Below are positions 17,586 through 31,396 of a stretch of DNA of 64,000 nt, piece by piece. The position numbers and the translations under genes were made by a program. This DNA is from Methylibium sp. Root1272 (GTDB taxonomy: Bacteria > Pseudomonadota > Gammaproteobacteria > Burkholderiales > Burkholderiaceae_C), in the NCBI RefSeq assembly GCF_001425905.1, contig NZ_LMDY01000003.1:1-64000 (forward strand), read 5' to 3'. How positions within the stretch are numbered: the stretch's first letter is position 1; each line of letters opens with the position of its first letter. The notes beneath the pieces are model-generated. The model ran no database searches, was not told the origin of the DNA, and saw only the letters and a program-made list of their open reading frames with translations.

Positions 17586-18317
17586 TCAACAACGAATACC
17601 GGCATGCAGGGCTACGACGCCCCCCGCCATGTTGTGGATATCGACGTGGCCGAAGCCGGCTGCGCGCATCAGGCCCTTCAACGTCGCCTGATCGGGGTGC
17701 ATCCGGATCGACTCGGCGAGGTAGCGGTAGCTGTCCGCGTCGTTTGCGACCCACTTCCCCAGACGCGGCAGCACTTGGAACGAGTACCAGTCGTAGGCCT
17801 TCTCCAGCGGTTTGGCCACCTTCGAGAATTCCAGCACCAGCAGGCGCCCGCCCGGCTTGAGCACTCGGGCCATCTCCGCGAGCGCCAGTTCCTTGTGGGT
17901 CATGTTGCGCAGACCGAAGGCCACACTGACCACGTCGAAGCTGCCGCTCGCGAAGGGCAGGTGCTCGGCGTCGCAGATCGTGGTCGGCAGGACGATCCCT
18001 TCGTCGACCAGCCGGTCGCGGCCGGTGCGCAGCATCGCTTCGTTGATGTCGGTGTGCACGACCACGCCGCGGGAGCCGACGCGCCGCGAGAACGCGCGCG
18101 CCAGGTCACCGGTCCCCCCCGCGATGTCGAGCACTCGGTCGCCTTCACGCACATTCGCGACGGCCACGGTGTAGGCCTTCCAGGCCCGGTGCAGGCCCAG
18201 CGACATCAGATCGTTCATCACGTCGTACTTCGATGCGACCGCATCGAACACGCCACGCACGCGACCAGCCTTCTCGTTCTCGTCGACGTTCTGAAAGCCG
18301 AAGTGCGTGCTGCCCAT
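17586..18317 (-). CDS. ubiE: UbiE: ubiquinone/menaquinone C-methyltransferase
   Basis: The 243-residue SAM-dependent methyltransferase has the family signature [17 protein letters not shown] near residues 31-47, SAM motif [13 protein letters not shown], and the second UbiE signature [16 protein letters not shown]. It methylates the ring carbon of the demethylated quinone precursor in ubiquinone (and menaquinone where present) synthesis. Length is near the usual 250. It lies 10 bases after the DUF971 gene on the same strand, the common Burkholderiales order, and is probably the end of that operon. Confidence 0.96.
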   Translation of the reverse strand: MGSTHFGFQNVDENEKAGRVRGVFDAVASKYDVMNDLMSLGLHRAWKAYTVAVANVREGDRVLDIAGGTGDLARAFSRRVGSRGVVVHTDINEAMLRTGRDRLVDEGIVLPTTICDAEHLPFASGSFDVVSVAFGLRNMTHKELALAEMARVLKPGGRLLVLEFSKVAKPLEKAYDWYSFQVLPRLGKWVANDADSYRYLAESIRMHPDQATLKGLMRAAGFGHVDIHNMAGGVVALHAGIRC

Positions 18318-18327
18318 GAAGTCGCCC

Positions 18328-18744
18328 TCAGTGATGGTGGCCGCAGGCCGAACCGCCGGCCTCGATCATCGGGGCATCCCGGTCGACGCCGGCGGCAGCG
18401 AGCCGTGCCTCATACGCCTGCCAGAGTTGCGCTTGCCGGCTGCCCAGGTGGTAGAGGTAGTCCCAGGCGAAGAGGCCCGAGTTGTGTCCATCCGAGAACG
18501 TGGGCTGGACGGCATAGTTGCCGACCGGCTCCAGTTCCACGATGTCGACGTTGCGCTTGCCCGTCTGCAGCACCTCCTGGCCCGGGCCATGGCCCTGGAC
18601 CTCGGCCGAAGGCGAGTACACGCGCAGCAGTTCGAACGGCAGACGGAACTGGGCGCCGTCGGAGAACGCGATCTCGAGCACCCTCGACTGTTGGTGCACC
18701 GTGAGGGCGGTCGGGGTCGGGGTATCGGGGGTGAGGCCAGCCAT
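18328..18744 (-). CDS. DUF971 / gamma-butyrobetaine hydroxylase-like N-terminal domain protein
   Basis: The 138-residue protein carries a small domain of about 85 residues ([20 protein letters not shown] through [14 protein letters not shown]) that matches DUF971. This domain is also the zinc-binding N-terminus of gamma-butyrobetaine hydroxylases. The C-terminus ends in CGHHH, a possible metal ligand cluster. In some bacteria related proteins are linked to Fe-S or P-loop ATPase functions; the exact role is unknown. Located between the HIT gene and ubiE, all on one strand. Confidence 0.85.
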   Translation of the reverse strand: MAGLTPDTPTPTALTVHQQSRVLEIAFSDGAQFRLPFELLRVYSPSAEVQGHGPGQEVLQTGKRNVDIVELEPVGNYAVQPTFSDGHNSGLFAWDYLYHLGSRQAQLWQAYEARLAAAGVDRDAPMIEAGGSACGHHH

Positions 18745-18775
18745 GTCGTCGTCGTCGCTAGAGTTCCGGCAAAGT

Positions 18776-19231
18776 TTAGTCCTCGGGCGCGGCCAGCGCG
18801 CCCAGAACCGCGGTCATGCGCGCGTCGAGAGCCGCCAGGCTCACCGACAGCCGCTGTTCGGGTGGCGGATCGACGGCCCGCTGCGCAAGCCCCCAGACCG
18901 GTTGGGGGAAATGGCTGTCCCAGTCGAAGCGGGCGATGACATGCCAGTGCAGGTGCGGCACGACGTTGCCCAAGCTCGCCAGATTGATCTTGGTCGGCCG
19001 CAGCAGATCCCTCAGCACCTGCTCGACGGTCACCACCAGGTCCATGCCGCGCCGGCGCTGGTCGGCGCTCAGGTCACTGAACTCGGCGACGTGATCCTGG
19101 CAGATCACCCGGTAGAAGCCGGGAAAGCCCGCGTCGACAACGCGGACCACCCGCCAGACGGGCCCCTCGTGCACCACGATCCCGCCTGGCTGCTCGCACA
19201 GCTCGCATCCGGGCCGGCACGACCCGGTCAC
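18776..19231 (-). CDS. HIT family protein (histidine-triad nucleotide hydrolase-like)
   Basis: From GTG 19231, whose last bases overlap the upstream stop as GTGA (19228-19231), the product has 151 residues. The His-triad motif HLHWHVI is present after [10 protein letters not shown]. An N-terminal CxxxCxxC-like group (Cys5, Cys9, Cys12) may bind zinc. Family members hydrolyse nucleotide phosphoramidates or dinucleotides; the cellular substrate is not known. A longer frame begins upstream inside the oxidoreductase gene, but the 4-base overlap makes the GTG more likely. Translation is probably coupled to the preceding gene. Confidence 0.88.
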   Translation of the reverse strand: MTGSCRPGCELCEQPGGIVVHEGPVWRVVRVVDAGFPGFYRVICQDHVAEFSDLSADQRRRGMDLVVTVEQVLRDLLRPTKINLASLGNVVPHLHWHVIARFDWDSHFPQPVWGLAQRAVDPPPEQRLSVSLAALDARMTAVLGALAAPED

Positions 19232-22200
19232 ACCAGCACCCGCTCGATGCCGCCGGCGTTCGCCCGCTCGACGTAGGCGGGCAGCCATTCCTCGCCCAGG
19301 ATCCTGCGCGCCATCTCGACCACGATGTAGTCGGCCTCGAGCAAGCCGTTGTTCAGATCGTTGCCGTAGCGGCTCAGGCCCTGCAGGCAGCTCGGGCAGG
19401 ACGTGAGGATCTTCACCGGGCCGTCAGCGCCCACGCTGCCCGTGGCGCGCAGCGCCACCTCGTCGCGACGAAGCTCCTCTTCCTTGCGAAAGCGGATCTG
19501 CGTGGAGATGTCGGGCCGCGTCACACCGAGCGTGCCGCTCTCGCCACAACAGCGCTTGCTCTCGCGCACCTGATCGCCCATCAGCGCCTTCACGGTCTTC
19601 ATCGGCTCCTGCAGTTTCATCGGGCTATGGCAGGGGTCGTGGTACAGGTAGCCGCCGGCGCCATCGAGCCGGATGCCCTTCTCCAGCAGGAACTCGTGGA
19701 TGTCGATGATGCGGCAGCCCGGGAAGATCTTGTCGAACTGGTAGCCCTGCAACTGGTCGTAGCAGGTGCCGCAGCTGACCACCACCGTCTTGATGTCCAG
19801 GTAGTTCAGTGTGTTGGCGACGCGGTGGAACAGCACCCGGTTGTCGGTGATGATCTTCTCGGCCTTGTCGTACTGGCCGCTGCCGCGCTGCGGATAGCCG
19901 CAGCACAGGTAGCCCGGCGGCAGCACGGTCTGCACGCCGGCGTGCCAGAGCATCGCCTGGGTCGCCAGCCCGACCTGTGAGAACAGCCGCTCGGAGCCAC
20001 AGCCGGGGAAATAGAACACCGCCTCGCTGTCGGCCGTGGTGGCCTGCGGGTCGCGGATGATCGGCACGTAGTCGGCATCCTCGATGTCGAGCAGCGCCCG
20101 CGCGGTCTTCTTCGGCAGCCCGCCCGGCATCTTCTTGTTGATGAAGTGGATCACCTGCGCCTTGATGGGCGCCGCACCCACCGTCGCCGGCGGCGCCGCG
20201 GTCTGCCGCCTCGCCAGCCGGCGCAGCAGGTCGTTGGCCAGGCGCTGGGCCTTGAAGCCCACATCCACCATCGCCGAACGCATCAGCTTGATCGTGTCGG
20301 GGTTCTTCGCGTTCAGGAACAGCATCGCCGCGGCGTTGCCGGGGCGGAAGCTCTTCTGACCCATCTTGCGCAGCAGGTTGCGCATGTTCATCGACACGTC
20401 GCCGAAGTCGATCTTCACCGGGCAGGGCGACAGGCACTTGTGGCAGACCGTGCAGTGGTCGGCCACGTCCTCGAACTCCTGCCAGTGCTTGATGCTGATG
20501 CCGCGGCGCGTCTGCTCCTCGTAGAGAAAGGCCTCGACCAGCAGCGAAGTCGCGAGGATCTTGTTGCGCGGGCTGTACAGCAGGTTGGCGCGCGGCACGT
20601 GGGTCGCGCACACCGGCTTGCACTTGCCGCAGCGCAGGCAGTCCTTCACCGAATCGGCGATCGCCCCGATGTCGCTCTGCTGCATGATCAGCGACTCGTG
20701 GCCCATCAGCCCGAAGCTCGGCGTGTAGGCGTGGCTCAGATCAGCCGCCATCACGTCGTCGCCCAGACCCTGCAGCGCCGCGCCGCGCAGCAGCTTGCCC
20801 TTGTTGAAGCGCCCCTGCGGATCGACGCGCTGCTTGTAGGCGGTGAAGTCGGCAATCTCGGCGTCGCTCAGGAACTCGAGCTTGGTGATGCCGATGCCGT
20901 GCTCGCCGGAGATCACGCCGTCGAGCCGCCGCGCCAGCGCCATGATGCGGCCCACCGCCTCGTGCGCGGTCTGCAGCATCTCGTAGTTGTCGCTGTTGAC
21001 CGGGATGTTCGTGTGCACGTTGCCGTCGCCGGCGTGCATGTGCAGCGCCACCCAGACGCGGCCGCGCAGCACCTCCTGGTGGATGCGGCTGCATTCGTCG
21101 AGCACCGCCGCGAACGCGCCGCCGCTGAACAGCGCCTGCAGCGGCGCCCTCACCTGCGTCTTCCACGAGGCGCGCAGGCTGTGGTCCTGCAACTGCGCGA
21201 ACAGGCTGGGCCCGCCATCCGCCGGCGCCGCGTCCAGCCCCTGCAGCCAGCCCTGCCACAGCGCACGCACCTCGCGCAGCAGCGTCAAGGCCTGCTGCAC
21301 GCGGTCTTCCAGCAGCTCGGCGCTCGGGATGTCGCTGGCGTCGTCGGTCTTGCCGAGCGGCAGCTCGCCCTGCTCGAAGAAGGCCTCCAGCGCGTCCAGC
21401 AGCTGAAGCTTGTTGCGCAGTGACAGCTCGACGTTGATGCGCTCGATGCCCTCGGTGTATTCGCCCATGCGCGGCAGCGGGATCACCACGTCCTCGTTGA
21501 TCTTGAAGGCGTTGGTGTGCTTGCTGATCGCCGCGGTGCGCTTGCGGTCGAGCCAGAACTTCTTGCGCGCGTCGGCGCTCACTGCGACGAAGCCCTCGCC
21601 GTGGCGCGAGTTGGCGATGCGCACCACCTCGCTCGCGGCGCGCGCCACGGTGTCGGCGTCCTCGCCGGCGATGTCACCCACCAGCACCATCTTCGGCAGG
21701 CCGCCGCGCTTGCTCTTGGTGGCGTAGCCGACCGCCTTCAGGTAGCGGTCGTCCAGGTGCTCGAGCCCTGCGAGGATCGCGCCGCCGGCCCGCTGCTCGG
21801 CGAACATGAAGTCCTTGATCTCGACGATGCTCGGCACCGCATCCTTGGCGTTGCCGAAGAACTCCAGGCACACCGTGCGCGTGTGGGCCGGCATCTTGTG
21901 CACGATCCAGCGCGCGCTGGTGATCAGCCCGTCGCAGCCTTCCTTCTGAATGCCCGGCAACCCGGCAAGGAACTTGTCGGTCACGTCCTTGCCCAGGCCT
22001 TCCTTGCGGAAGCTCGGACCGGGCACGTCGAGCCGCTCGGTGCGCACCGGCGTCTTGCCGTCGGCCTCGAAGTAGCGCAGCTCGAAGCTCGCCAGCTCGG
22101 CGTCGTGGATCTTGCCGAGGTTGTGGTTCAGGCGCACCACCTCGAGCCACTGCGCGTCAGGCGTCACCATGCGCCACGAGGCCAGGTTGTCGAGCGCGGT

Positions 22201-23142
22201 GCCCCACAGCACGGCCTTCTTGCCGCCGGCATTCATTGCGATGTTGCCGCCGATGCAGCTCGCCTCGGCCGAGGTCGGGTCGACCGCGAACACCTGGCCG
22301 GCACGCTCGGCGGCGTCGGCGACGCGCTGGGTCACGACGCCGGCCTCGGTCCACACCGTCGGCACGGGCTGGGCCAGCCCCGGTAGCGACACCCACTCGA
22401 CCTCGCTCATCGCCTCGAGCTTCTCGGTGTTGATGACGGCGCTCTTCCAGGTCAGCGGCACCGCGCCGCCGGTGTAGCCGGTGCCGCCGCCGCGCGGGAT
22501 GATCGTCAGGCCCAGATCGATGCAGCCCTTCACCAGCGCGGCCATCTCGGCCTCGGTGTCGGGCGTCAGCACGACGAACGGGTACTCGACCCGCCAGTCG
22601 GTCGCGTCGGTCACGTGCGATACGCGCGACAGGCCGTCGAACTTGATGTTGTCCCGGGCCGTGTGCCGCCCCAGCTTGCGCAAGGCGCGGCGGCGCAGTT
22701 CGGCCACCGTGTCGAAGCCCAGCGAGAAGCGTTGCACCGCCTCGCGCGCTGCCACCAGCAACTCGCCCACGGCTGCGTCTCGCTGCGCCGCCGCGGCGTC
22801 GGTCCCCGCCGCGCGGCGCTTGTCGATCTCGCCCAGCCGATGGTGGAGCGCCTCGACGAGCAGCCGACGCCGCTTGGGGTTGTCGAGCAGGTCGTCCTGC
22901 AGATAGGGGTTGCGCTGCACCACCCACACATCGCCCAGCACCTCGTAGAGCATGCGCGCCGACCGGCCGGTCTGGCGCTCGGCACGCAGCCGGTCGAGGA
23001 TCTCCCAGGCGCGCGTCCCCAGCAGGCGCAGCACGATCTCGCGGTCGGAGAACGAGGTGTAGTTGTAGGGAATCTCGCGCAGCCGCGCGGCGGGGCCGGT
23101 GGCAGCCGGGATCATGCTGTGGAGGGGGAGCGGTGCATTCAT
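19228..23142 (-). CDS. DUF3683 FAD-linked / Fe-S oxidoreductase (D-2-hydroxyacid dehydrogenase-like)
   Basis: About 1304 residues from ATG 23142 (GTG 23148 and TTG 23166 are possible). Order: DUF3683 (about 20-190), FAD_binding_4 with [18 protein letters not shown]-oxidase C domain with [15 protein letters not shown], two 4Fe-4S clusters ([23 protein letters not shown]), then two CCG/HdrD-type Cys-rich domains ([17 protein letters not shown]). The arrangement is that of D-lactate or D-2-hydroxyglutarate dehydrogenases fused to a GlcF-like electron-transfer subunit. It probably oxidises a 2-hydroxyacid and passes electrons to the membrane quinone pool. Substrate unknown. It heads the operon with HIT, DUF971 and ubiE. 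Confidence 0.9.
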   Translation of the reverse strand: MNAPLPLHSMIPAATGPAARLREIPYNYTSFSDREIVLRLLGTRAWEILDRLRAERQTGRSARMLYEVLGDVWVVQRNPYLQDDLLDNPKRRRLLVEALHHRLGEIDKRRAAGTDAAAAQRDAAVGELLVAAREAVQRFSLGFDTVAELRRRALRKLGRHTARDNIKFDGLSRVSHVTDATDWRVEYPFVVLTPDTEAEMAALVKGCIDLGLTIIPRGGGTGYTGGAVPLTWKSAVINTEKLEAMSEVEWVSLPGLAQPVPTVWTEAGVVTQRVADAAERAGQVFAVDPTSAEASCIGGNIAMNAGGKKAVLWGTALDNLASWRMVTPDAQWLEVVRLNHNLGKIHDAELASFELRYFEADGKTPVRTERLDVPGPSFRKEGLGKDVTDKFLAGLPGIQKEGCDGLITSARWIVHKMPAHTRTVCLEFFGNAKDAVPSIVEIKDFMFAEQRAGGAILAGLEHLDDRYLKAVGYATKSKRGGLPKMVLVGDIAGEDADTVARAASEVVRIANSRHGEGFVAVSADARKKFWLDRKRTAAISKHTNAFKINEDVVIPLPRMGEYTEGIERINVELSLRNKLQLLDALEAFFEQGELPLGKTDDASDIPSAELLEDRVQQALTLLREVRALWQGWLQGLDAAPADGGPSLFAQLQDHSLRASWKTQVRAPLQALFSGGAFAAVLDECSRIHQEVLRGRVWVALHMHAGDGNVHTNIPVNSDNYEMLQTAHEAVGRIMALARRLDGVISGEHGIGITKLEFLSDAEIADFTAYKQRVDPQGRFNKGKLLRGAALQGLGDDVMAADLSHAYTPSFGLMGHESLIMQQSDIGAIADSVKDCLRCGKCKPVCATHVPRANLLYSPRNKILATSLLVEAFLYEEQTRRGISIKHWQEFEDVADHCTVCHKCLSPCPVKIDFGDVSMNMRNLLRKMGQKSFRPGNAAAMLFLNAKNPDTIKLMRSAMVDVGFKAQRLANDLLRRLARRQTAAPPATVGAAPIKAQVIHFINKKMPGGLPKKTARALLDIEDADYVPIIRDPQATTADSEAVFYFPGCGSERLFSQVGLATQAMLWHAGVQTVLPPGYLCCGYPQRGSGQYDKAEKIITDNRVLFHRVANTLNYLDIKTVVVSCGTCYDQLQGYQFDKIFPGCRIIDIHEFLLEKGIRLDGAGGYLYHDPCHSPMKLQEPMKTVKALMGDQVRESKRCCGESGTLGVTRPDISTQIRFRKEEELRRDEVALRATGSVGADGPVKILTSCPSCLQGLSRYGNDLNNGLLEADYIVVEMARRILGEEWLPAYVERANAGGIERVLV

Positions 23143-23251
23143 GTTCACACCAGCCGACGACGACAAGTCGCGTCTGGGCCCGAATGCTATCGCAGCGCAG
23201 CAAGGGCGCTGCCTTCGCGGTCTTGCCGAGCGCCAGCCGCGAGACGCTGGC

Positions 23252-23257
23252 TACCAT
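23252..23257 (+). promoter_or_regulatory. -10-like hexamer TACCAT, 6 bases before ugpQ
   Basis: TACCAT ends exactly 6 bases before the ATG at 23264, and no Shine-Dalgarno sequence is visible. A transcript starting at or next to the ATG is implied. The same spacing recurs at several other genes in the window. No good -35 is obvious. Confidence 0.45.
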
Positions 23258-23263
23258 GGTCGG

Positions 23264-24004
23264 ATGCACACCCTGCCGCCTTGGCCCTACCCGTTCTGGA
23301 TCGCCCACCGCGGTGCCGGCAAGCTGGCACCGGAGAACACGCTGGCCGCCTTCCGCGCCGGCCAGGTGCTCGGCTATCGCATGGCCGAGTGCGACGTCAC
23401 GCTCAGCGCCGACGAACAGCCCTTCCTGCTGCACGACGCGACGCTCGAGCGCACGACCGACGGGCGCGGCGTGGCGGCCGAGCACGCCTGGTCGGCGCTG
23501 GCCGGCCTGGACGCCGGCGCCTGGCACGGCCCGCGATTTCGCGGCGAACGCCTGCCGACGCTGGAGGCGCTGGCCGACCACGCCCGCCACAGCGGCCTGC
23601 TGCTCAACCTGGAGCTCAAGCCCGGCCCCGGCCAGGCCGCACGCACCGGTGCCGTGGTCGCCCGCGAAGTGGCCCGTCTGTGGGCCGACCTCACACCACC
23701 GCTGCTGAGCTCCTTCGAGTGCGCCTCGCTGGAAGCGGCGCGCGCGGCGGTCGAGTCCCTGCCCCGAGCCTTGCTGCTGGAGCGCCTGACCCCGGGCTGG
23801 CTGGACACGGCGCGCGATCTCGGCTGTGCCGCCGTCGTCGTTCACTGCGGAGCGCTCGACGTCGCGGCTATTACCCGGGCCCACGAGGCCGGCCTGCGTG
23901 TGCTGTCCTACACGGTCAACCGCGCGGCCGAGGCCCGGCGCTTGCAAGCGGCCGGCATCGATGGACTGATCACCGACGCCGTCGATCGCTTCGCGCCGGA
24001 CTGA
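23264..24004 (+). CDS. ugpQ: Glycerophosphodiester phosphodiesterase
   Basis: From ATG 23264 the product has 246 residues and starts with the GDPD signature IAHRGAGKLAPENTLAAF, containing the catalytic His-Arg and Glu-Asn. The metal-binding EcDVTL and the conserved HDATLERTTDG follow, then LNLELKPG and the C-terminal GIDGLITDAVD. No signal peptide is present, so it is cytoplasmic, like UgpQ. It hydrolyses glycerophosphodiesters to glycerol-3-phosphate and an alcohol. It is divergent from the DUF3683 gene with a 121-base gap. Longer upstream starts would overlap that gene and lack homology. Confidence 0.93.
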   Translation: MHTLPPWPYPFWIAHRGAGKLAPENTLAAFRAGQVLGYRMAECDVTLSADEQPFLLHDATLERTTDGRGVAAEHAWSALAGLDAGAWHGPRFRGERLPTLEALADHARHSGLLLNLELKPGPGQAARTGAVVAREVARLWADLTPPLLSSFECASLEAARAAVESLPRALLLERLTPGWLDTARDLGCAAVVVHCGALDVAAITRAHEAGLRVLSYTVNRAAEARRLQAAGIDGLITDAVDRFAPD

Positions 24005-24115
24005 GCGGCATCGCGATCCGGGCGCCAGACCCCTGCACGGGCTTGGGGGTGGGCAACCGCGCGAGTCACGGCATCATCGAGACTGACCCAGGACGAACGC
24101 AAGGGACGCTCCCCG

Positions 24116-25774
24116 ATGGAATCTCTTCTGCATCTGCTGCACCTCGAAGACGACGCGCTCGACGCCGATCTGTTGTGCCGCGCCGTGCAAGATCTGGGCG
24201 TGCACGCCGAATGGCAGCGCGTGGCGACGGCGGCCGACTATGAGCGAGCGCTGGGCGAGCGCCGCTTCGACGCGATCCTCAGCGACAGCGAAGTGCCCGG
24301 CCTCGATGGCCTGCGGGCACTGCAACTGGCCGGCGAACGGCAACCAGGGTCGACTTTCATCTTCGTCAGCGGCCACGCGGACGAACAGCGCGCGCAGCAG
24401 TCGCTGGCGGCCGGCGCGGCCGACTTCGTGCCCAAGAGCCAATTGTGGCGGCTGGCATCGACGCTGCAGCACCTGCGGGTGCGGGCGGACCGCGACCGGT
24501 TGGCGCGGCGCGCGCAGGGCATGGCCTTGCTGGTCGACATCGTCAAGCAGCTGTCGCTGGCGCGCAGCGTGGAACAGATCATGGCCATCGTGCGGCATGG
24601 TGCCCGCGAGCTGACCTCGGCCGACGGCGCCACCTTCATCCTGCGCGACGGCGATCTGTGCCACTACGCCGACGAGGACGCGATCGAGCCGTTGTGGAAG
24701 GGGCAGCGCTTTCCGATGTCGGCCTGCGTCAGCGGCTGGGTCATGCTCGAGCGCACACCCGCCGTCATCCCCGACATCTACCAGGATCCGCGCGTGCCCG
24801 TCGACGCCTACCGCCCGACCTTCGTACGCAGCATGGCGATGGTGCCGATCCGCAGCGAGTCGCCGATCGGCGCGATCGGGAACTACTGGGCGCGGCCTCA
24901 CCAGCCGAGCACCGACGAGGTGTCGCTGCTGCAGGCGCTGGCCGACACCACCTCGGTCGCGATCGAGAACGTGCAGACGCTGCAGGAGCTGGAGCGGCGG
25001 GTGCAGGAGCGGACCACCGCGCTGCGCGAGGCCAATGCGGGGCTGGAAGCCTTTTCCTACAGCGTCGCGCACGACCTGCGGGCCCCGCTGCGGGCCATCA
25101 GCGGTTACGGCGGCCTGCTCGCCGACCACCACCGTTCGCAGCTCGATGCGGAAGGGCAGAACTTCCTGGACCGCATCGGCAAGTCCGCGCGGCGCATGGA
25201 AGTGCTGATCGACGACCTCATCAAGCTGGCCCATGTCGGCCACGGCGACATACAGAACCGCACGATCGACGTCGGGCAACTGGCGCACGAGATCGTCGGC
25301 GTGCTGCGCGAGCAGAGTCCACGGGCCGGCGTGACGGTGCGCATCGCCACCAGCCTGAAGGTCGTGGGCGATCTGGGCCTGTTGCGCGTCGTGCTGGAGA
25401 ACCTGCTGTCGAACGCCTGGAAATACACCCTCCGGCGCGAAGACGCGCTGATCGATCTGCACGGCGCTCCGACGGCAGACGGCCAGTTCGTCTGCCAGGT
25501 CCGCGACAACGGCATCGGCTTCGACATGGCAGCGGCCGAACACCTGTTCGAGCCATTCCAGCACCTGCATGGCGACGTCGAATTCGCGGGCACCGGCATC
25601 GGGCTGGCGATCGTGCGCCGCGCGATCCACCGGATGGGCGGGCGGCTCTGGGCCGAGTCCGAGAAGGACCGCGGCGCGACCTTCTACTTCGCGCTGCCGA
25701 TGGGGCGCGGCCAGGGACTGTTCAAGAGACCGGAGGGCTCGCACCCATGCCGCGCGACCGCTCAGCTGCGGTAG
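24116..25774 (+). CDS. REC-GAF-HisKA-HATPase hybrid histidine kinase
   Basis: The 552-residue cytoplasmic protein has an N-terminal receiver (about 5-120; LEDD acid pair, phospho-acceptor Asp57 in ILSDSEVPG, Lys107 in VPKSQ). A GAF sensor follows (about 135-290, including CVSGWVM and SMAMVPIRS), then a short coiled coil, a HisKA domain (His319 in SVAHDLRAP) and a HATPase_c domain (N box [26 protein letters not shown]). The layout resembles cytoplasmic phytochrome-like kinases but the GAF has no obvious chromophore Cys. No response regulator partner is adjacent. Its stop overlaps the convergent argJ stop by 13 bases. The signal is unknown. Confidence 0.9.
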   Translation: MESLLHLLHLEDDALDADLLCRAVQDLGVHAEWQRVATAADYERALGERRFDAILSDSEVPGLDGLRALQLAGERQPGSTFIFVSGHADEQRAQQSLAAGAADFVPKSQLWRLASTLQHLRVRADRDRLARRAQGMALLVDIVKQLSLARSVEQIMAIVRHGARELTSADGATFILRDGDLCHYADEDAIEPLWKGQRFPMSACVSGWVMLERTPAVIPDIYQDPRVPVDAYRPTFVRSMAMVPIRSESPIGAIGNYWARPHQPSTDEVSLLQALADTTSVAIENVQTLQELERRVQERTTALREANAGLEAFSYSVAHDLRAPLRAISGYGGLLADHHRSQLDAEGQNFLDRIGKSARRMEVLIDDLIKLAHVGHGDIQNRTIDVGQLAHEIVGVLREQSPRAGVTVRIATSLKVVGDLGLLRVVLENLLSNAWKYTLRREDALIDLHGAPTADGQFVCQVRDNGIGFDMAAAEHLFEPFQHLHGDVEFAGTGIGLAIVRRAIHRMGGRLWAESEKDRGATFYFALPMGRGQGLFKRPEGSHPCRATAQLR

Positions 25775-26991
25775 TCGGCGTTGATCGTCACGTAGTCGTG
25801 CGAGAGGTCGCAGGTCCACACGGTGGCGTGGGCTGCGCCGCGGTGCAGATCGACCCGGACGGTGATCTCGCTCTGCTTCATCACGCGCTGGCCGTCGGCC
25901 TCCTGGTAGGCGGCATGGCGGCCGCCCTTCGTCGCGACGTGCACGTCGTCGAGGTAGAGGTCGATCAAAGACTGGTCGAGATCGGCGATACCGGCATAGC
26001 CCACGGCGGCGAGGATGCGGCCCAGATTGGGGTCGCTCGCGAAGAAGGCCGTCTTCACCAGCGGCGAGTGCGCGATCGCGTAGGCGACCAGCCGGCATTC
26101 CTCCTTCGTGCGGCCGCCGTCGACGCGCACCGTGATGAACTTCGTCGCGCCCTCGCCGTCGCGCACGATCGCCTGCGCGAGCTGCTGCGACACCGCGATC
26201 ACCGCCTCGCGCAGCGCAGCACCTTCGGGCGACTCCAGCGCCGTGATCTCGGCGTGCGCGGCCTGGCGCGAAGCGATCAGCACGAAGCTGTCGTTGGTGG
26301 ACGTGTCGCCGTCGACGGTGATGCGGTTGAAGGAACGGTCTGCCGCCTCGCGCACCAGCGCCTGCAGCACGCGCGGCGCCACGTTCGCGTCGGTCGCCAC
26401 GAAGCCGAGCATCGTCGCCATGTTGGGGCGGATCATCCCGGCGCCCTTGGCGATGCCGGTCACCGTCACCGTCCGGCCGCCGATCTGCAGCTGACGCGAC
26501 GCCGCCTTGGCAAGGGTGTCGGTGGTCATGATGGCCTCCGCGGCGGCCGGCCAGTTGTCGGTCCGGCAGTCGGCCAGTGCGGCCGGCAGCCCGGCCTCGA
26601 TGCGATCGGTGGGCAGCGTCTCCATGATCACGCCGGTCGAGAATGGCAGCACCTGCTCCGGCGCGATGTCGAGCCGGCGGGCCAGCGCCACGCAGGTGGA
26701 GAACGCGCGCACCAGCCCGTCTTCGCCGGTACCGGCGTTCGCGTTGCCAGTGTTGATGACGAGCGCCCTCACTCCGACGCCGGCCTCCAGGTGCTTGCGG
26801 CACAGCTGCACCGGTGCGGCGCAGAAGCGGTTCTGCGTGAACACCGCCGCCACCGCCGAACCCTCGGCCAGCCTGAACACGCTGAGGTCGCGCCGGCCGG
26901 CCTTGCGCACGCCGGCCATCGTGATGCCGATCTCGACTCCCGGCACGGGGTGCAGGTCGGCAGGATTCGGGGCAGCGAGGTTCACGGGCAT
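25762..26991 (-). CDS. argJ: Bifunctional ornithine acetyltransferase / N-acetylglutamate synthase
   Basis: From ATG 26991 the product has 409 residues, the usual length. The self-cleavage motif MATML (Ala192-Thr193) lies in [17 protein letters not shown]; Thr193 becomes the N-terminal nucleophile of the beta chain. [13 protein letters not shown] and [10 protein letters not shown] are further ArgJ signatures. It transfers the acetyl group from N-acetylornithine to glutamate in arginine synthesis (cyclic pathway), in the cytoplasm. Located just downstream of secA on the same strand with a 22-base gap. The last 13 bases overlap the convergent histidine-kinase gene. Confidence 0.96.
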   Translation of the reverse strand: MPVNLAAPNPADLHPVPGVEIGITMAGVRKAGRRDLSVFRLAEGSAVAAVFTQNRFCAAPVQLCRKHLEAGVGVRALVINTGNANAGTGEDGLVRAFSTCVALARRLDIAPEQVLPFSTGVIMETLPTDRIEAGLPAALADCRTDNWPAAAEAIMTTDTLAKAASRQLQIGGRTVTVTGIAKGAGMIRPNMATMLGFVATDANVAPRVLQALVREAADRSFNRITVDGDTSTNDSFVLIASRQAAHAEITALESPEGAALREAVIAVSQQLAQAIVRDGEGATKFITVRVDGGRTKEECRLVAYAIAHSPLVKTAFFASDPNLGRILAAVGYAGIADLDQSLIDLYLDDVHVATKGGRHAAYQEADGQRVMKQSEITVRVDLHRGAAHATVWTCDLSHDYVTINADYRS

Positions 26992-27013
26992 GGGGCTCTC
27001 CGGATCTCTGTGC

Positions 27014-29770
<2,757 letters not shown>

Positions 29771-29902
29771 GCGGGGAATCGGTCGATGAGGGGTGAAGCG
29801 GCCCGCCACGTGGCTTGCACAGCAACCGCCGGGCCATCACACCACGCCACGGTGCGGCCACAGGCTTGCAAGCAACTGCGGATGGCGCTCCGGAATACAA
29901 GA

Positions 29903-29923
29903 GCGGCGCCCGTTCGGCGCCGC
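29903..29923 (-). terminator. Possible terminator hairpin after the M23 peptidase gene
   Basis: GCGGCGCC at 29903-29910 pairs with GGCGCCGC at 29916-29923 around a 5-base loop, about 70 bases past the M23 stop. On the minus strand it is followed by a weakly pyrimidine-rich CTCTTGTATTCC. The stem is strong but the T-tract is poor. Confidence 0.4.
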
Positions 29924-29993
29924 ACTCAGCTCAGAACTCTACCACCCGGCCCGGCAAGCCCGACCCTCGCGGCGGGGCTTCCGGGCCGTCGTG

Positions 29994-30992
29994 TCAGCGG
30001 GCCTCCGGCGCGCGGTTCGCGGCCCGCGCGACGTTCCCCGCAGGCAGCCTGGAAGCCTGCGCCAGGAACTTCGCCGGATCTTGCGGTGCACCATCGACCA
30101 GCACCTCGAAATGCAGGTGCGGCCCGGTCGAGCGGCCGGTACTACCGACCTCGGCGATCTTCTGGCCGCGGCGGATCAGGTCCCCTGGCGCCACCAGCAG
30201 CCGGGCCGCGTGGGCATACCGCGTCACGAGGCCGTTGCCGTGATCGAGTTCGACCGTGCGGCCATAGGCGGGGTGGGTCTCGGCGCTCAGCACCACGCCG
30301 CCCGCCGCCGCCAGGATGGCGGTGCCGGTCTCGGCCGGGAAATCGAGGCCGGTGTGGAGCGCACCGCGCCCGGTGAAGGGGTCGGTCCGGAAGCCGAAGC
30401 CCGAACCCACCGGCCCGTCGACCGGGGCCGAGCTGGGCACCATCAGCGCCCGCAGGCGCGTCTCGAGCAGGCGCGACTCGACCAGTGTGAACACGTCACC
30501 GTGGCGGTCGGCCCCTTCGTCCAACGCGGCAATCGCCTGGTTCAGCTGCACCAGCGACGGCGATTCGATCGGCACGTAAGGCCCGCCCCGCCCGCCGCCG
30601 ACGGCCGCGCCGGCGGGCACTGGCGCGGCCGGACGGTCGAGGCCGCGGAAGTCTTCGGGTTTCAGGCCGGCCAGCCCCGAGACGCGCTCGCCCATGGTTT
30701 CCAGCTTCATCAGCTTGGCCTGCATCTCGCCGACCTTCGAGGCCATGGCGTCGAGGTTCTCTCGCATGAACCGGTCGCGCTGCGCGATCTCGTCGCGCAC
30801 CACCAGCTTGACCACCTGGCTGACCACCGGCCAGCCCTCGCGCGCCGCCTTCAGGAACACGAAGTGATAAATGGCACCCGACAGCGCCAGCAGCAGTCCT
30901 ACGAGGAAGGTTCCCACGATCGCGAGCTTCCAGGCCGGCAGGTCGAGCACGCGGGTGCGCGCGTAGCGGCCATGGGTCACTATGATCTGCAT
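29994..30992 (-). CDS. M23 family (LytM-type) metallopeptidase, membrane-anchored
   Basis: The 332-residue protein has one N-terminal membrane helix (about 23-45, LAIVGTFLVGLLLALSGAIY), a helical coiled-coil-like region (about 60-110), a variable linker and a C-terminal M23 domain. Zinc ligands are seen in HTGLDFP (HxxxD) and HLHFEV (HxH), so the active site is complete. It should act in the periplasm as a peptidoglycan DD-endopeptidase. It lies upstream of secA, as in related genomes, and is divergent from the DUF721 gene, with only 17 bases between the start codons. Confidence 0.92.
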   Translation of the reverse strand: MQIIVTHGRYARTRVLDLPAWKLAIVGTFLVGLLLALSGAIYHFVFLKAAREGWPVVSQVVKLVVRDEIAQRDRFMRENLDAMASKVGEMQAKLMKLETMGERVSGLAGLKPEDFRGLDRPAAPVPAGAAVGGGRGGPYVPIESPSLVQLNQAIAALDEGADRHGDVFTLVESRLLETRLRALMVPSSAPVDGPVGSGFGFRTDPFTGRGALHTGLDFPAETGTAILAAAGGVVLSAETHPAYGRTVELDHGNGLVTRYAHAARLLVAPGDLIRRGQKIAEVGSTGRSTGPHLHFEVLVDGAPQDPAKFLAQASRLPAGNVARAANRAPEAR

Positions 30993-31009
30993 ACGGTCTC
31001 CTTCATCTC

Positions 31010-31327
31010 ATGGCCCTGCATCCCAACTCCAGCCTGCCCATCGCGTTGCCGATCGGCGATGCGCTGGCGCAGTCGGAGCCGCTCGTTCGGCTGCAGGCCC
31101 TCTTGCGCGAATCGAACGCGCGTTTCGACGTGATCCGCCCGCTGCTGCCCGCGGCGCTGGCCGCTCAGGTGCGGCCGGGCCCCGTGGACGAACAAGGCTG
31201 GGCGCTGCTTGCGGGCAACACGGCCGTGGCGGCCAAGTTGCGGCAGTTGCTGCCCCGTTTCGAGGCCGCGCTGCAGCAGCAGGGCTGGAAGGGTAGCGCG
31301 ATCCGCATCCGGGTTCAATCGAGCTGA
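31010..31327 (+). CDS. DUF721 / DciA-like small protein
   Basis: The 105-residue protein matches the DUF721 (DciA) domain: an N-terminal helix then DEQGWALLAGNTAVAAKLRQLLP and a KGSAIRIRVQ strand. DciA proteins are the ancestral replicative-helicase operators that help load DnaB. Short Burkholderiales versions next to secA and an M23 gene are typical, but whether they all load helicase is not established. Start ATG at 31010 is close to the divergent M23 start, so the promoters must overlap. Confidence 0.75.
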   Translation: MALHPNSSLPIALPIGDALAQSEPLVRLQALLRESNARFDVIRPLLPAALAAQVRPGPVDEQGWALLAGNTAVAAKLRQLLPRFEAALQQQGWKGSAIRIRVQSS

Positions 31328-31396
31328 TCCGGTGCGGGCGGTACCAGTGCACGCCCGGGCCGGCGTCGGCCGCCGACTGTGCAACAGCCTGTGAAC

